Virus record (IMG/VR): IMGVR_UViG_3300021339_000008
Location: 1 to 53,951 of that record
Length of the DNA: 53,951 bases
Source of the DNA: a virus
Reading direction: 5' to 3' (one strand)
Positions 31,394 to 39,856 of the stretch are shown here, piece after piece. The position numbers were made by a program, and so were the translations under genes. Below the pieces are notes generated by a model. The model ran no database searches and had not been told where the DNA came from. It saw nothing but the letters and a program-made list of their open reading frames with translations. Each line of letters starts with the position of its first letter. The first letter of the stretch is position 1.

Positions 31394-31937
31394 GCGACCG
31401 CCCGAAGGGGAGGGCCTGTGGGTCCGCTCCGACGTCCTGCCGGATGGGTCCTACTCGGTGTCGGTGTCGTGCGACGCCGACCACGCCTGGACCCTGACCC
31501 CCGCCGAGGCCGTGGCCTACGCCGCCCAGTGCGTCCGCCGCGCCACCGAGGCCGAGCACGACGCGGCGGTGCTGTCGTTGCTCGCCTCGCTCGGCATCGC
31601 CACGGTGTCGGCGGTACAGCTGGTACTCGATGACCTCCGGCCGGCCCGGCCGGCCTCAACCGGCCCGGTCGAGGTCGCCTTCGAACCGGGCGTGAACATG
31701 GCCGGGGCACCGTTCGTGGCGATCCGCCTGGCCGGCCGGCGGGTGGGGCAGCTGACGCCCGCAGAGTTGCGCGGGCACGCCGCGGGTGTGCTGCAGGCGG
31801 TGGCCGCGGTGGAGTTGGACGCCACGCTGCACCGCGTCCTCGTCGAGCGGATCCACCTCGACGGCGATCAGGCCCGCGCGGTGGTGGGCACCCTGGCGCA
31901 GCACTGGCCCCCGACCAGCGAGGGGGCCGGCCGATGA
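31386..31937 (+). CDS. Early protein with two related halves, unknown function
   Basis: A 183-aa protein. The first half holds WTLTPAEAVAYAAQCVRRAT and the second has GQLTPAEL, GHAAGVLQAVAAVELDATLH, so both halves contain a strand-loop-helix unit (LTPAE followed by an Ala-rich helix). This suggests internal duplication. Similar units occur in several small phage proteins. Start ATG 31386 lies inside the previous gene's end. Confidence 0.6.
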   Translation: MAERPPEGEGLWVRSDVLPDGSYSVSVSCDADHAWTLTPAEAVAYAAQCVRRATEAEHDAAVLSLLASLGIATVSAVQLVLDDLRPARPASTGPVEVAFEPGVNMAGAPFVAIRLAGRRVGQLTPAELRGHAAGVLQAVAAVELDATLHRVLVERIHLDGDQARAVVGTLAQHWPPTSEGAGR

Positions 31938-32254
31938 CCGTCTACGTGGACCGGTTCATCGTCTCCGTGCCGCCGAAGTGGGAGGGCGGCGGCCACCTGC
32001 TGACGTCCGACATCGAGGAGCTGCACCGGTTCGCCGCCCGCATTGGGCTGAGGCGCGCGTGGTTCCAGGACAAGACGTTCCCGCACTACGACCTCACGCG
32101 GAACAAGCGGGCATCAGCGCTGCACAACGGCGCGACGTCGATCGAGCCGGGCCAGTTCCCGGAGGACCTGCTGGTCCGCAGCCCCGACGGAACCCACGAG
32201 CCGTACGCGGCCCGCGTGGCCCGCCGTTCGACCACCGAGGGGGCGAGTACCTGA
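31934..32254 (+). CDS. DUF4031 protein
   Basis: A 106-aa protein with the DUF4031 layout: MTVYVD start, GGHLLTSDIEELHRFAARIG, then WFQDKTFPHYDL and KRASALHNGAT. Conserved His, Asp and Lys could form a small enzymatic site, but the activity of the family is not established. ATGA overlap before and TGATG overlap after place it with the DUF5131 gene. Confidence 0.75.
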   Translation: MTVYVDRFIVSVPPKWEGGGHLLTSDIEELHRFAARIGLRRAWFQDKTFPHYDLTRNKRASALHNGATSIEPGQFPEDLLVRSPDGTHEPYAARVARRSTTEGAST

Positions 32255-33180
32255 TGGCCGACAAGACCGGCATCGAGTGGACCGACGCGACCTGGAACCC
32301 GACCACGGGCTGTGACCGGGTCTCGGACGGCTGCGACAACTGCTACGCCCTGACCCTCGCCGGTCGGCTCAAGGCGATGGGCTCGGCGAAGTACCAGACC
32401 GACGGGGACCCCCGGACGTCCGGTCCGGGCTTCGGGATCGCGGAGCACGCGACGACGCTCGATCAGCCGCTGCGGTGGACCAAGCCGCGCATGATCTTCG
32501 TCAACTCGATGTCCGACCTGTTCCACGACGGCGTGTCCGACGCGTTCATCGCCGAGGTGTTCTCGGTGATGGCCCGCGCGCCACGGCACACCTTCCAGGT
32601 GCTGACGAAGCGGCACGGGCGGATGCGGTCCCTGCTGAACCGGCCGTCGTTCCGCGACAACCTCGCGCATCTCGCGCCGTGGCCGCTGCCGAACGTCTGG
32701 CTCGGGGTCAGCGTCGAGGACCAGAAGCGCGCCGACCTCCGGGTGCCCGCATTGCTCGACACCCCGGCCGCTGTCCGCTGGTTGTCGTGCGAGCCGTTGC
32801 TCGGACCCGTGGACCTGGGCATCGGGGATCCGCACCGTGGCCACGACAGCGACGACGTCAACGGGCACCCGCACCCCCGGATCTGCCTGACCTGCTCGAC
32901 AGACGATCACGAGGTCGAGTACTTCCGCCGCGACCAGAGCGCCAACCCCGGCATCGACTGGCTCGTGGTTGGCGGCGAGTCCGGAGGCGCCCACGTCAGG
33001 CCGATGGACGTCGCCTGGGCGCGGTCCCTGCGGGACCAGTGCGCCGCTGTCGAGCTCCCGTTCCTGTTCAAGCAGTGGGGCCACCACGACGCCGCCGGGC
33101 AGCCGGTCGGCAAGCACGCCGCCGGGCGCACGCTCGACAGCCGGACCCACGACGACTACCCGGTGGTGGCCCGTGGCTGA
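32254..33180 (+). CDS. DUF5131 (phage Gp37/Gp68) protein
   Basis: A 308-aa protein. The N-terminus has TGIEWTDATWNPTTGC and SDGCDNCYA, a three-Cys cluster of radical-SAM type. Further family segments are IFVNSMSDLFH, FQVLTKRHGRM, NVWLGVSVEDQ, WLSCEPLLGPV and VGGESGG followed by FKQWG. The family is common in phages and mobile islands next to methyltransferases, as here; its substrate is unknown. An inserted Cys/His segment (HPRICLTCSTDDHE) lies near residue 210. Confidence 0.8.
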   Translation: MADKTGIEWTDATWNPTTGCDRVSDGCDNCYALTLAGRLKAMGSAKYQTDGDPRTSGPGFGIAEHATTLDQPLRWTKPRMIFVNSMSDLFHDGVSDAFIAEVFSVMARAPRHTFQVLTKRHGRMRSLLNRPSFRDNLAHLAPWPLPNVWLGVSVEDQKRADLRVPALLDTPAAVRWLSCEPLLGPVDLGIGDPHRGHDSDDVNGHPHPRICLTCSTDDHEVEYFRRDQSANPGIDWLVVGGESGGAHVRPMDVAWARSLRDQCAAVELPFLFKQWGHHDAAGQPVGKHAAGRTLDSRTHDDYPVVARG

Positions 33181-33400
33181 CCTCGACATCGAGCGGGTGG
33201 TCGACGCGGGCGATCCCCGAGTGCCTGACGCACACACCGTGCAACCCGTGGCTTGGCTGGGCACCTGCGGCCGCTGCGGCGAGCCCTCACCCGAGGTGCG
33301 GGACAGCGAGGAAGCGGCCATGTGCGACGCGGAGGAGTGCCCGTGCTGGGCCGACGCCGCCGCTGACGGCGCGTGGGAGAACGGCCAGGTGTGCCGGTGA
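33173..33400 (+). CDS. Small zinc protein
   Basis: A 75-aa acidic protein, start at GTG 33173. It has GTCGRCGEPSP and a later MCDAEECPCW, which together supply four or more Cys for one zinc. The TGA overlaps the next GTG. Function unknown. Confidence 0.6.
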   Translation: MADLDIERVVDAGDPRVPDAHTVQPVAWLGTCGRCGEPSPEVRDSEEAAMCDAEECPCWADAAADGAWENGQVCR

Positions 33401-33717
33401 GCGCCCCGGACCCCGTGCGTGAGGGCGAGACACCCACGTTCGCCGAGTGGGTGATCATCGAACTGATGGGGCACCGCCGCCTGGGCGGGCACCTGTCCGA
33501 GCAGGAGATCGCCGGACGTGGCTTCCTGCGCCTCGACATCCCAGGCGACCCGCCGACGACGCAGTACTACAGCCCGTCGGCCGTCTACTGCATCACCCCG
33601 ACCACCGAGGGCATCGCCCGCGCAGTGGCCGCAGGCGCACGTCCAGCGCCGGTGCAGCGGTGGGAGCTGGAACCGGCCAGGACCGACAACGAGGCGGACG
33701 ATCATGGCCCCTTCTGA
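33397..33717 (+). CDS. Conserved actinophage protein (AEW..ELMGHRR family)
   Basis: A 106-aa protein. FAEWVIIELMGHRRLGGHLS, RGFLRLDIPGDPPTTQYYSP and AVYCITPTTEGIAR are conserved in many actinophages. Three strands and two helices are predicted; no catalytic site is evident. Start at GTG 33397 (GTGA overlap). Confidence 0.7.
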   Translation: MSAPDPVREGETPTFAEWVIIELMGHRRLGGHLSEQEIAGRGFLRLDIPGDPPTTQYYSPSAVYCITPTTEGIARAVAAGARPAPVQRWELEPARTDNEADDHGPF

Positions 33718-34153
33718 CCCCGTGCGCGAGAGCGCCGCCCGTCCGCCCGTGAAGCAGGTGATCGCCCATGCGATCCACGCCGCGCTGTGCTCGGACTGCG
33801 ACCCGTCGGCGGGGACCGGCCTGACGATCCGAGCAGCTGACATCGACAAGGCAGTGCCCGCTGTCCTCGACGCCCTCACCGCCGCCGGTATCCGCCTGGC
33901 CATGCCGGGCGCCATCGTCATCCCTGCACCGCCGCCGCTCGACGACCTGCCCGGCTACTGCGACTGGTCCTGCGCGAGCACCTGGCCGGTCGCGTGGCGC
34001 TGGTACGACGGCATGTGGCTGCCCGTATGCCGCGAGCACATCACCCACGACCAGCTCACCACCGCCTGCCGTCTCCGCGTCGTGCCCTGCACGGGCGAGG
34101 CCCACCCGCATCCCGGTGTGTGCGCCGGCAATCCACCTGAGGTGATCCCGTGA
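33704..34153 (+). CDS. Small protein with Cys-rich end, paralogue of next gene
   Basis: A 149-aa protein. HAIHAALCSDCDP and a helix lead to LTAAGIRLAMPGAIVIPAP, which reappears in the next gene as LTRAGVRLAMPGEVVVRLPE. The C-terminus has Cys/His residues (YCDWSC, VCREHI, PCTGEAH) suited to zinc. It starts 14 bases before the previous stop. Confidence 0.6.
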   Translation: MAPSDPVRESAARPPVKQVIAHAIHAALCSDCDPSAGTGLTIRAADIDKAVPAVLDALTAAGIRLAMPGAIVIPAPPPLDDLPGYCDWSCASTWPVAWRWYDGMWLPVCREHITHDQLTTACRLRVVPCTGEAHPHPGVCAGNPPEVIP

Positions 34154-34545
34154 CCTTCGTCGACCCGATCGGCCTGATCCGCTCCGCCATGGGCGACCCC
34201 GGCCAGTACTGCCCGCGCGGCGACGGCGAGTCGGTGCCTGGGTGGGGCGCTCGCGCCGCCGCGATCGCCCTGACCCGCGCGGGGGTCCGCCTGGCCATGC
34301 CGGGAGAGGTGGTGGTGCGGCTGCCGGAGATCCAGGACACGGGGACCGACTCGTCTGGAGCCGTGTGGACGCACTGCGGCCAGGCGTACGGCCAGGCTTA
34401 CCCGGATCTCGCCACCGCTGGCCTGCCCGGTCTGAGCATGACCCTGGACGACGCGCGAGCTCGCGCGTTGGAACTGCTGGCCGTCGCGGAGCACATGCAG
34501 CGCGCCACCTCCCCGGCTGAACCCACCGCGGCAGGAGACGAGTGA
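34150..34545 (+). CDS. Small protein sharing the RLAMPG motif
   Basis: A 131-aa protein from GTG 34150 (GTGA). It shares the helix-plus-RLAMPG unit with the preceding gene but has a different C-terminus (LSMTLDDARARALELLAVAE). The adjacent pair looks like a partial duplication. No function assigned. Confidence 0.6.
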   Translation: MTFVDPIGLIRSAMGDPGQYCPRGDGESVPGWGARAAAIALTRAGVRLAMPGEVVVRLPEIQDTGTDSSGAVWTHCGQAYGQAYPDLATAGLPGLSMTLDDARARALELLAVAEHMQRATSPAEPTAAGDE

Positions 34546-34778
34546 TGCGCACGCAGTTCCTCCGCCCACGCCGCGGCTCCTGGCGGGATCGTCGCCTGCT
34601 CGTCTACATCGAGCTGCGTGACCTGTGGATCGGCGCGTTCGTCGCACGGGATGCCGTCTACGTCGTCCCTCTGCCGGGCCTGGTGTTCAGGTGGGATCGG
34701 GCCCTGCCTGGTTCCCTCTGGGCGGCTGAGCCCACCGACCACCCGTCCTCCCCACCCGTGGGAGGTGGGGACAGGTGA
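34542..34778 (+). CDS. Small basic protein, unknown function
   Basis: A 78-aa protein, ATGA overlap. The Arg-rich N-terminus (RPRRGSWRDRRLLVYI) is followed by short beta strands (LWIGAFVARDAVYVVPLPGL). Its GTGA overlap with the C5 methyltransferase start suggests coupled translation. Confidence 0.6.
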   Translation: MMRTQFLRPRRGSWRDRRLLVYIELRDLWIGAFVARDAVYVVPLPGLVFRWDRALPGSLWAAEPTDHPSSPPVGGGDR

Positions 34779-36508
34779 CCGCGATCGACTTCGAACTCGA
34801 CTACACGGACATCTTCTGCGGCGCCGGCGGCAGCTCCATCGGCCTCACCGAGGCCGGGTTCACCCTGAAACTCGCCGCCAACCACTGGGCCCGCGCCATC
34901 GAGACCCACGCCGCCAACTTCCGCGACGCCGACCACCTCTGCGCCGACGTCAACAACTACGACATGCGCCGCCTGCCGCGCACCGCGGTGCTGTGGGCGT
35001 CGCCGATCTGCACCGAGAACAGCCCGGCCGGCGGCCGCCGACGACGCAGCGCGCAACCGGACCTGTTCGACCACGGCCCGGTCGACGACGCCGCGTTCGA
35101 GCGGACCCGCGCCACCTTCTGGGACGTCATCCGCGCCACCGAGGTCCACCGCTACCAGGCGGTGATCGTCGAGAACGTCGTCGAGGCCGCGAGCTGGGAG
35201 CTGTTCGACGTTTGGCTCACCGCGATGCGCACCCTCGGCTACAACGCCCAGACGGTGTGTGTGTCCACCGCGCACGTCGGCGACGACGCCAACCCGCACG
35301 CGCCGCAGTGGCGCGACCGGCTCTACATCGTCCTCACCCGGATCGGCATCCCGCTGCCCGACGTCGCACCCCGTCCACCCGCGTGGTGCCAGGAGTGCGA
35401 CGAAGACGTCGCCGCGGTGCAGAGCTGGAAGGACCCACGGAAGCGGAAGATCGGCAAGTACCGCCAGCAGTACCTGTACCGGTGCCCGAACACGGGCTGC
35501 CACCAGGCGGTCGTCGAGCCGTACGTGCTCCCGGCCGCCGCGGCGATCGACTGGACCGACCTCGGCCAGCGCATCGGCGACCGGGCGAAGCCGCTCGCCG
35601 ACAAGACCCTCGCGCGGATCCGCGCCGGCCTGGCGCAGTTCGCCGAGCCGATCACCCTGGAAGCCACGGGCAACACGTTCGAACGCCGACCCGGGGTGCG
35701 GACCTGGCCCGCCGCCGGGGCGCCGCTGACCACCGTCACCGGCTCGGCCACCAAGGCCGTCGCGTGTCCACCGCTGTTGGTCCCGACCGGCGGCACGTGG
35801 AACGAGACCGTCACCTCGACCGGCGAGCCGATGCGCACCCGCCTGGCGAACGAGAAGGGCTTCGAGGGGATCGTCAGCGCGCGTCCGCTGATGCTGTCGG
35901 TGAACCACGACGACGAGCACGGACGCGTCTTCCCGGCTGCCGCCGCGCCGCTGCCGCCGCGCACGACCAAGATCGGCGATGCCTTGGTGCTGCCGTTCAT
36001 CACCGAACTGCGCGGCGGCAGCTCCGACGTCCGGCCGATCCACGACCCGCTGGCCACCCTGGCGGCATCGGGCAACCACCACGGGCTGACGGTCCCGCCG
36101 GGCGCGTTCTTCACCAAGCACTACACCCCGCGCGGCCGCGACGGCCAGATGTGCAAGAACGTCCGCACCGACCCGCTCGGTGCCATCCTCGCCGCCGGCG
36201 GCCGCCACTCCCTGGTCGTGCCCTACTACCGCACCGGGCGGGCCAAGACCACCGCCAGCCCGCTGGACACCGTCACCAGCCGGGAGCGGTTCGCCCTGGT
36301 CGAGGCCATCGGCTCGGCCGAGGTCGACGACTGCCTGTTCCGCATGTTGCAGCCGCGCGAGCACCTCCGCGCCCAACGGTTCCCCGACAGCTACATCGTC
36401 ACCGGGAACAAGGGCGAGCAGACCATGCAGGCCGGAAACGCCGTCTCGGCCAACGTCGCCCACTGGCTCGGCCGCGCCATCGCCGCAGTCCTCGGAGGTA
36501 CCGCATGA
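34775..36508 (+). CDS. C5 cytosine DNA methyltransferase
   Basis: A 577-aa enzyme that would methylate C5 of cytosine using SAM. Motif I is DIFCGAGGSSIGL (11-23); motif IV has the catalytic Cys79 in SPICTENS instead of PPCQ; motif VI is ENV (133-135); motif VIII QWRDR (178-182); motif X GNAVSANVAHWLG at the end. A zinc-ribbon-like CQEC ... CPNTGC insert lies near 205-242, before a long target-recognition region. No partner restriction enzyme is encoded nearby, so it is probably protective against host restriction. It overlaps the next gene by ATGA. Confidence 0.85.
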   Translation: MTAIDFELDYTDIFCGAGGSSIGLTEAGFTLKLAANHWARAIETHAANFRDADHLCADVNNYDMRRLPRTAVLWASPICTENSPAGGRRRRSAQPDLFDHGPVDDAAFERTRATFWDVIRATEVHRYQAVIVENVVEAASWELFDVWLTAMRTLGYNAQTVCVSTAHVGDDANPHAPQWRDRLYIVLTRIGIPLPDVAPRPPAWCQECDEDVAAVQSWKDPRKRKIGKYRQQYLYRCPNTGCHQAVVEPYVLPAAAAIDWTDLGQRIGDRAKPLADKTLARIRAGLAQFAEPITLEATGNTFERRPGVRTWPAAGAPLTTVTGSATKAVACPPLLVPTGGTWNETVTSTGEPMRTRLANEKGFEGIVSARPLMLSVNHDDEHGRVFPAAAAPLPPRTTKIGDALVLPFITELRGGSSDVRPIHDPLATLAASGNHHGLTVPPGAFFTKHYTPRGRDGQMCKNVRTDPLGAILAAGGRHSLVVPYYRTGRAKTTASPLDTVTSRERFALVEAIGSAEVDDCLFRMLQPREHLRAQRFPDSYIVTGNKGEQTMQAGNAVSANVAHWLGRAIAAVLGGTA

Positions 36509-39039
36509 CCACCGCCGAACGCATCACCCCCGACGGCCGGGCCTACATCGAGTTCCTGGCGGCGAAGACGCAGCTGGCGCCGGTGACCGGGTTCCAGGTG
36601 GATCCGGACGAGGTGCACCCGAGCCTGAAGGCACACCAGCGCGACGCCGTGCTGTGGGCGGTCCGCGGCGGCCGGCGCGCCGTGTTCGCCAGCTTCGGCC
36701 TGGGCAAGACCCGAATCCAGCTGGAGATCGAACGGCTGGTGCTGGCCAAGCTCGGCGGCGGCCGCGGTCTGATCACCCTCCCGCTCGGCGTCCGGCAGGA
36801 GTTCATCCGCGACGCCGCCGACCTGGATACCTCGGTGCGGTTCATCCGCACCGAGGACGAGGCACGGACCGACGGCCTGTACCTCACCAACTACGAGACG
36901 GTCCGCGACGGCAAGCTCGACCCGCGCCGGTTCGACGTCGTCTCGCTGGACGAGGCCGCCATCCTGCGCGGCTTCGGAGGGTCGAAGACGTTCCGCGAGT
37001 TCATGCGCCTCTACGAGGGCAGCGCCGGCTACCGGTTCGTGGCCACGGCCACCCCCTCGCCCAACGAGTACATCGAGCTGCTCGCCTACGCCGCGTTCCT
37101 GGACGTGATGGACGTCGGCCAGGCCAAGACACGCTTCTTCAAGCGCGACAGCACCAAGGCCGACAAGCTGACCCTGCTGCCGCACATGGAAGAGCAGTTC
37201 TGGCTGTGGGTGGCGTCGTGGGCGCTGTTCCTGCAGAAGCCTTCCGACCTCGGTCACTCCGACGACGGCTACGAGCTGCCGCCGATGGAGGTGCGCTGGC
37301 ATGAGGTGGCCGGCGGCCCGGTCGACCCCGACCGCGACGGCCAGGGTGCGCTCCTGCACACCGCCCGGCTCGGGGTGCAGGAGGCGGCGAAGGCCAAGCG
37401 GGACAGCCTCACCGCCCGGGTCACCGCCACGGCCGAGCTCGTCGACGCCGACCCGGGTGAGCACTTCCTGATCTGGCACGACCTCGAGGACGAACGCCGC
37501 GCCATCACCGCGGCGATCCCGGACGCGGTATCGGTGTGGGGTTCACAGGACCTCGACGAACGCGAGCAGCGGATCATCGACTTCTCCGACGGCCGGTTCC
37601 GCATCCTCTCGACCAAGCCGGTCATCGCCGGGTCGGGGTGCAACTTCCAGCGGCACTGCCACCGGGCGATCTTCACCGGCATCGGCTTCAAGTTCGCCGA
37701 CTTCATCCAGGCGGTCCACCGGATCTACCGCTTCCTGCAGACCGAGCAGGTGCGCATCGACATCATCTACTCGGAGGCCGAGCGGTCGGTCCGGGCCGAG
37801 CTGGAACGCAAGTGGGCCCAGCACGTCGCCGCGTCCGCGCGCATGGCCGAGATCATCCGCACCTACGGCCTGTCCCACGAGGCGATGGCCAGCACCCTGC
37901 GCCGCTCGATCGGCGTGGAACGGGTCGAGGTAGCCGGCGACGACTACCGCCTGGTCAACAACGACACCGTCCTGGAAACGTCGTCGATGGCCCCCGACAG
38001 CGTCGACCTGATCGTCACGTCAATCCCGTTCAGCACCCAGTACGAGTACACGCCCAGCTACAACGACTTCGGCCACACCGACGACAACGGCCACTTCTGG
38101 GCGCAGATGGACTTCCTCACCCCGCAGTTGCTGCGAGTCCTGGCGCCCGGCCGCAACGCCGTCATCCACGTCAAGGACCGCATCGTCCCCGGCGGCATGA
38201 CCGGCCTCGGCTTCCAGACCGTGCAGCCGTTCCACGCCGAAGCGATCGCCCACTACACCCGGCACGGGTTCGCGTTCCTCGGGATGAAGACGATCGTCAC
38301 CGACGTCGTCCGGGAGAACAACCAGACCTACCGGCTGGGCTGGACCGAGCAGTGCAAGGACGGCTCCCGCATGGGCGCTGGCATGCCCGAGTACCTGCTG
38401 ATCTTCCGCAAGCCGCCGTCCGACCACTCCGATGGCTACGCCGACATCCCGGTGGTGAAGTCGAAGGAGCGCTACTCGCGGACCCGCTGGCAGATCGACG
38501 CGCACGGGTTCGCCCGCTCCAACGGCAACCGGCCGCTGCTGCCGCACGAGCTCGCCGAGCTGCCCCATGACCAGATCTTCAAGCGGTTCCGGGAACGGTC
38601 CCTGACCGCCGTGTACGACTTCGACGAGCACGTCCGCATCGGCGAGGACCTGGAGACAGCCCGCCGGCTCCCGACCACGTTCATGCTGCTGCAGCCCGCG
38701 TCGTGGCACCCGGACGTGTGGACCGACGTCGCCCGCATGCGCACCCTCAACATGCTGCAGGAGCGGAAGGGCCAGCAGCAGCACCTGTGCCCGCTGCAGT
38801 TCGACATCGTCGACCGCCTGATCGAGCAGCTGTCCATGCCCGGCGACACCGTGTTCGACCCGTTCGCCGGCCTGATGACCGTGCCGTACTGCGCGCTCAA
38901 GCTCGGCCGCCGCGGCGTCGGGGTCGAGCTGAACCCCGAGTACTTCCGCGACGGCATCGCCTACGTCCAGGCCGTCGCTGACGAACAGGCAGTGCCCACC
39001 CTGTTCGACCTCGTTGACGCAGAACAGGCCGTCTCATGA
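36505..39039 (+). CDS. SF2 helicase - DNA amino-methyltransferase fusion
   Basis: An 844-aa protein. Residues 1-440 form an SF2/SNF2-like helicase: Walker A SFGLGKT (63-69), DEAA box (149-152), TATPSPN (181-187) and motif VI QAVHRIYR (402-409). Residues about 470-844 form a permuted adenine-N6/cytosine-N4 methyltransferase, with catalytic TSIPF (505-509) first and the SAM-binding FDPFAG (784-789) last, followed by GVGVELNPEY. The TSPPY-type motif has Ile in place of a Pro. It could translocate along DNA and modify it, alone or with the C5 enzyme. Confidence 0.85.
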   Translation: MTTAERITPDGRAYIEFLAAKTQLAPVTGFQVDPDEVHPSLKAHQRDAVLWAVRGGRRAVFASFGLGKTRIQLEIERLVLAKLGGGRGLITLPLGVRQEFIRDAADLDTSVRFIRTEDEARTDGLYLTNYETVRDGKLDPRRFDVVSLDEAAILRGFGGSKTFREFMRLYEGSAGYRFVATATPSPNEYIELLAYAAFLDVMDVGQAKTRFFKRDSTKADKLTLLPHMEEQFWLWVASWALFLQKPSDLGHSDDGYELPPMEVRWHEVAGGPVDPDRDGQGALLHTARLGVQEAAKAKRDSLTARVTATAELVDADPGEHFLIWHDLEDERRAITAAIPDAVSVWGSQDLDEREQRIIDFSDGRFRILSTKPVIAGSGCNFQRHCHRAIFTGIGFKFADFIQAVHRIYRFLQTEQVRIDIIYSEAERSVRAELERKWAQHVAASARMAEIIRTYGLSHEAMASTLRRSIGVERVEVAGDDYRLVNNDTVLETSSMAPDSVDLIVTSIPFSTQYEYTPSYNDFGHTDDNGHFWAQMDFLTPQLLRVLAPGRNAVIHVKDRIVPGGMTGLGFQTVQPFHAEAIAHYTRHGFAFLGMKTIVTDVVRENNQTYRLGWTEQCKDGSRMGAGMPEYLLIFRKPPSDHSDGYADIPVVKSKERYSRTRWQIDAHGFARSNGNRPLLPHELAELPHDQIFKRFRERSLTAVYDFDEHVRIGEDLETARRLPTTFMLLQPASWHPDVWTDVARMRTLNMLQERKGQQQHLCPLQFDIVDRLIEQLSMPGDTVFDPFAGLMTVPYCALKLGRRGVGVELNPEYFRDGIAYVQAVADEQAVPTLFDLVDAEQAVS

Positions 39040-39047
39040 CCGGCATA

Positions 39048-39066
39048 CGGGCAACAATGGTGCCCG
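39048..39066. terminator. Hairpin between convergent genes
   Basis: CGGGCA and TGCCCG form a 6-pair stem with a 7-base loop, nine bases after the helicase-methyltransferase stop and facing the minus-strand gene end at 39113. Confidence 0.4.
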
Positions 39067-39112
39067 CTCCGTCCGCGTCCCAGCGGCCCGTGGATTGCGG
39101 CATGCGCGCGCC

Positions 39113-39265
39113 CTACTTCGCGTCGGCGTACGCCCGCAGGTACTCCCGGAGCACCTCGTACAGCGACCGGCCCTCGGCCTTGGCCTTCGCCATCGCCGCG
39201 GCCCACAGGTCGTCGTGCACCGGGATGCCGCGCATGCGCACCCCGGGCGCGCGCTGCCCGGGCAC
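39113..39265 (-). CDS. Ribbon-helix-helix-like small protein
   Basis: A 50-aa protein from GTG 39265 (or 40 aa from ATG 39235), ending TAG at 39113. The sequence RMRGIPVHDDLWAAAMAKAK and RSLYEVLREYLRAYAD has the short strand plus two helices of RHH/Arc-type DNA-binding proteins. It starts one base after the stop of the upstream gene. As RHH proteins bind short palindromes, it may be the repressor of its own operon (inference). Confidence 0.6.
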   Translation of the reverse strand: MPGQRAPGVRMRGIPVHDDLWAAAMAKAKAEGRSLYEVLREYLRAYADAK

Positions 39266-39266
39266 T

Positions 39267-39500
39267 TCAGGCGGCCCAGGCCGGTACGGCGATGCCGAGC
39301 GCGGCGCAGTAGTGCACCAGCGCGCCGCCGGCGTGGAGCGCGGTCAACTCGGCCAACGCCTCCCGCGCCGTGGCGGCGAACTCGCCCACCGTCAGGGCGT
39401 CCAGTGCGGTGCGATCGGCGCGCATCAGGTCCTCGATCACGGCGATGGTCGACGGGTCGGTCTCGCCGGTCGCCTGGCTGATCAGCATCGCGTAGGGCAT
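39267..39500 (-). CDS. Partner protein of the RHH operon
   Basis: A 77-aa protein, start at ATG 39500 with AAGGAG upstream. It is helical (STIAVIEDLMRADRTALDAL, VGEFAATAREALAELTALH), ending in AALGIAVPAWAA. It is the first gene of a two-gene minus-strand operon embedded in a plus-strand region. The layout recalls toxin-antitoxin or autoregulated pairs, but this protein has no known toxin motif. Confidence 0.6.
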   Translation of the reverse strand: MPYAMLISQATGETDPSTIAVIEDLMRADRTALDALTVGEFAATAREALAELTALHAGGALVHYCAALGIAVPAWAA

Positions 39501-39516
39501 CTCGTACTCCTTGGTC

Positions 39517-39557
39517 GGTATAGCTACACCTTAGCCCGGTGTAGCTACACCCGTCAA
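39517..39557 (-). promoter_or_regulatory. Promoter with tandem palindromic operators
   Basis: On the minus strand, -35 TTGACG (39557-39552) and -10 TAAGGT (39533-39528) are 18 bases apart. The spacer holds a perfect 14-base palindrome, GGTGTAGCTACACC (39538-39551). A 13/14 copy, GGTATAGCTACACC (39517-39530), overlaps the -10, with centres 21 bases apart, so both lie on the same DNA face. This is a clear operator pair for the 39500-39113 operon. Confidence 0.75.
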
Positions 39558-39592
39558 CGGGCGGCCGCCGCCGCTGTGGTTGGCGGCGTCAC

Positions 39593-39856
39593 ATGACCGA
39601 CCGGACCCCCGTCGGCAGCGTCCACGCCCTACCACCAGAACCGCCCCCCGGCGCGGTCGTCGAGATCATCGGCGGCACCTGGGCCGGCGACCGGTACCGC
39701 CGCGACAACCGTCACTGGAAGGGCATGTGGTTCAAGGTCGGCCAGTGGGAGTCCCACACCTGGGCGCTCGTCCTGGCTCTGGCCAAGGGCGACGGGGTGC
39801 GGGTCATCGAGGACGGCACCACCCCGCCGGATGACGACGGCGGTGATGATGGGTGA
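39593..39856 (+). CDS. Small early protein, unknown function
   Basis: An 87-aa protein, divergent from the RHH operon. A beta pair (GAVVEIIGGTWAGDRYRRDN, HWKGMWFKVGQW) recalls SH3-like small domains; the end is Asp/Gly-rich. It overlaps the next gene by GTGA. Confidence 0.6.
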   Translation: MTDRTPVGSVHALPPEPPPGAVVEIIGGTWAGDRYRRDNRHWKGMWFKVGQWESHTWALVLALAKGDGVRVIEDGTTPPDDDGGDDG

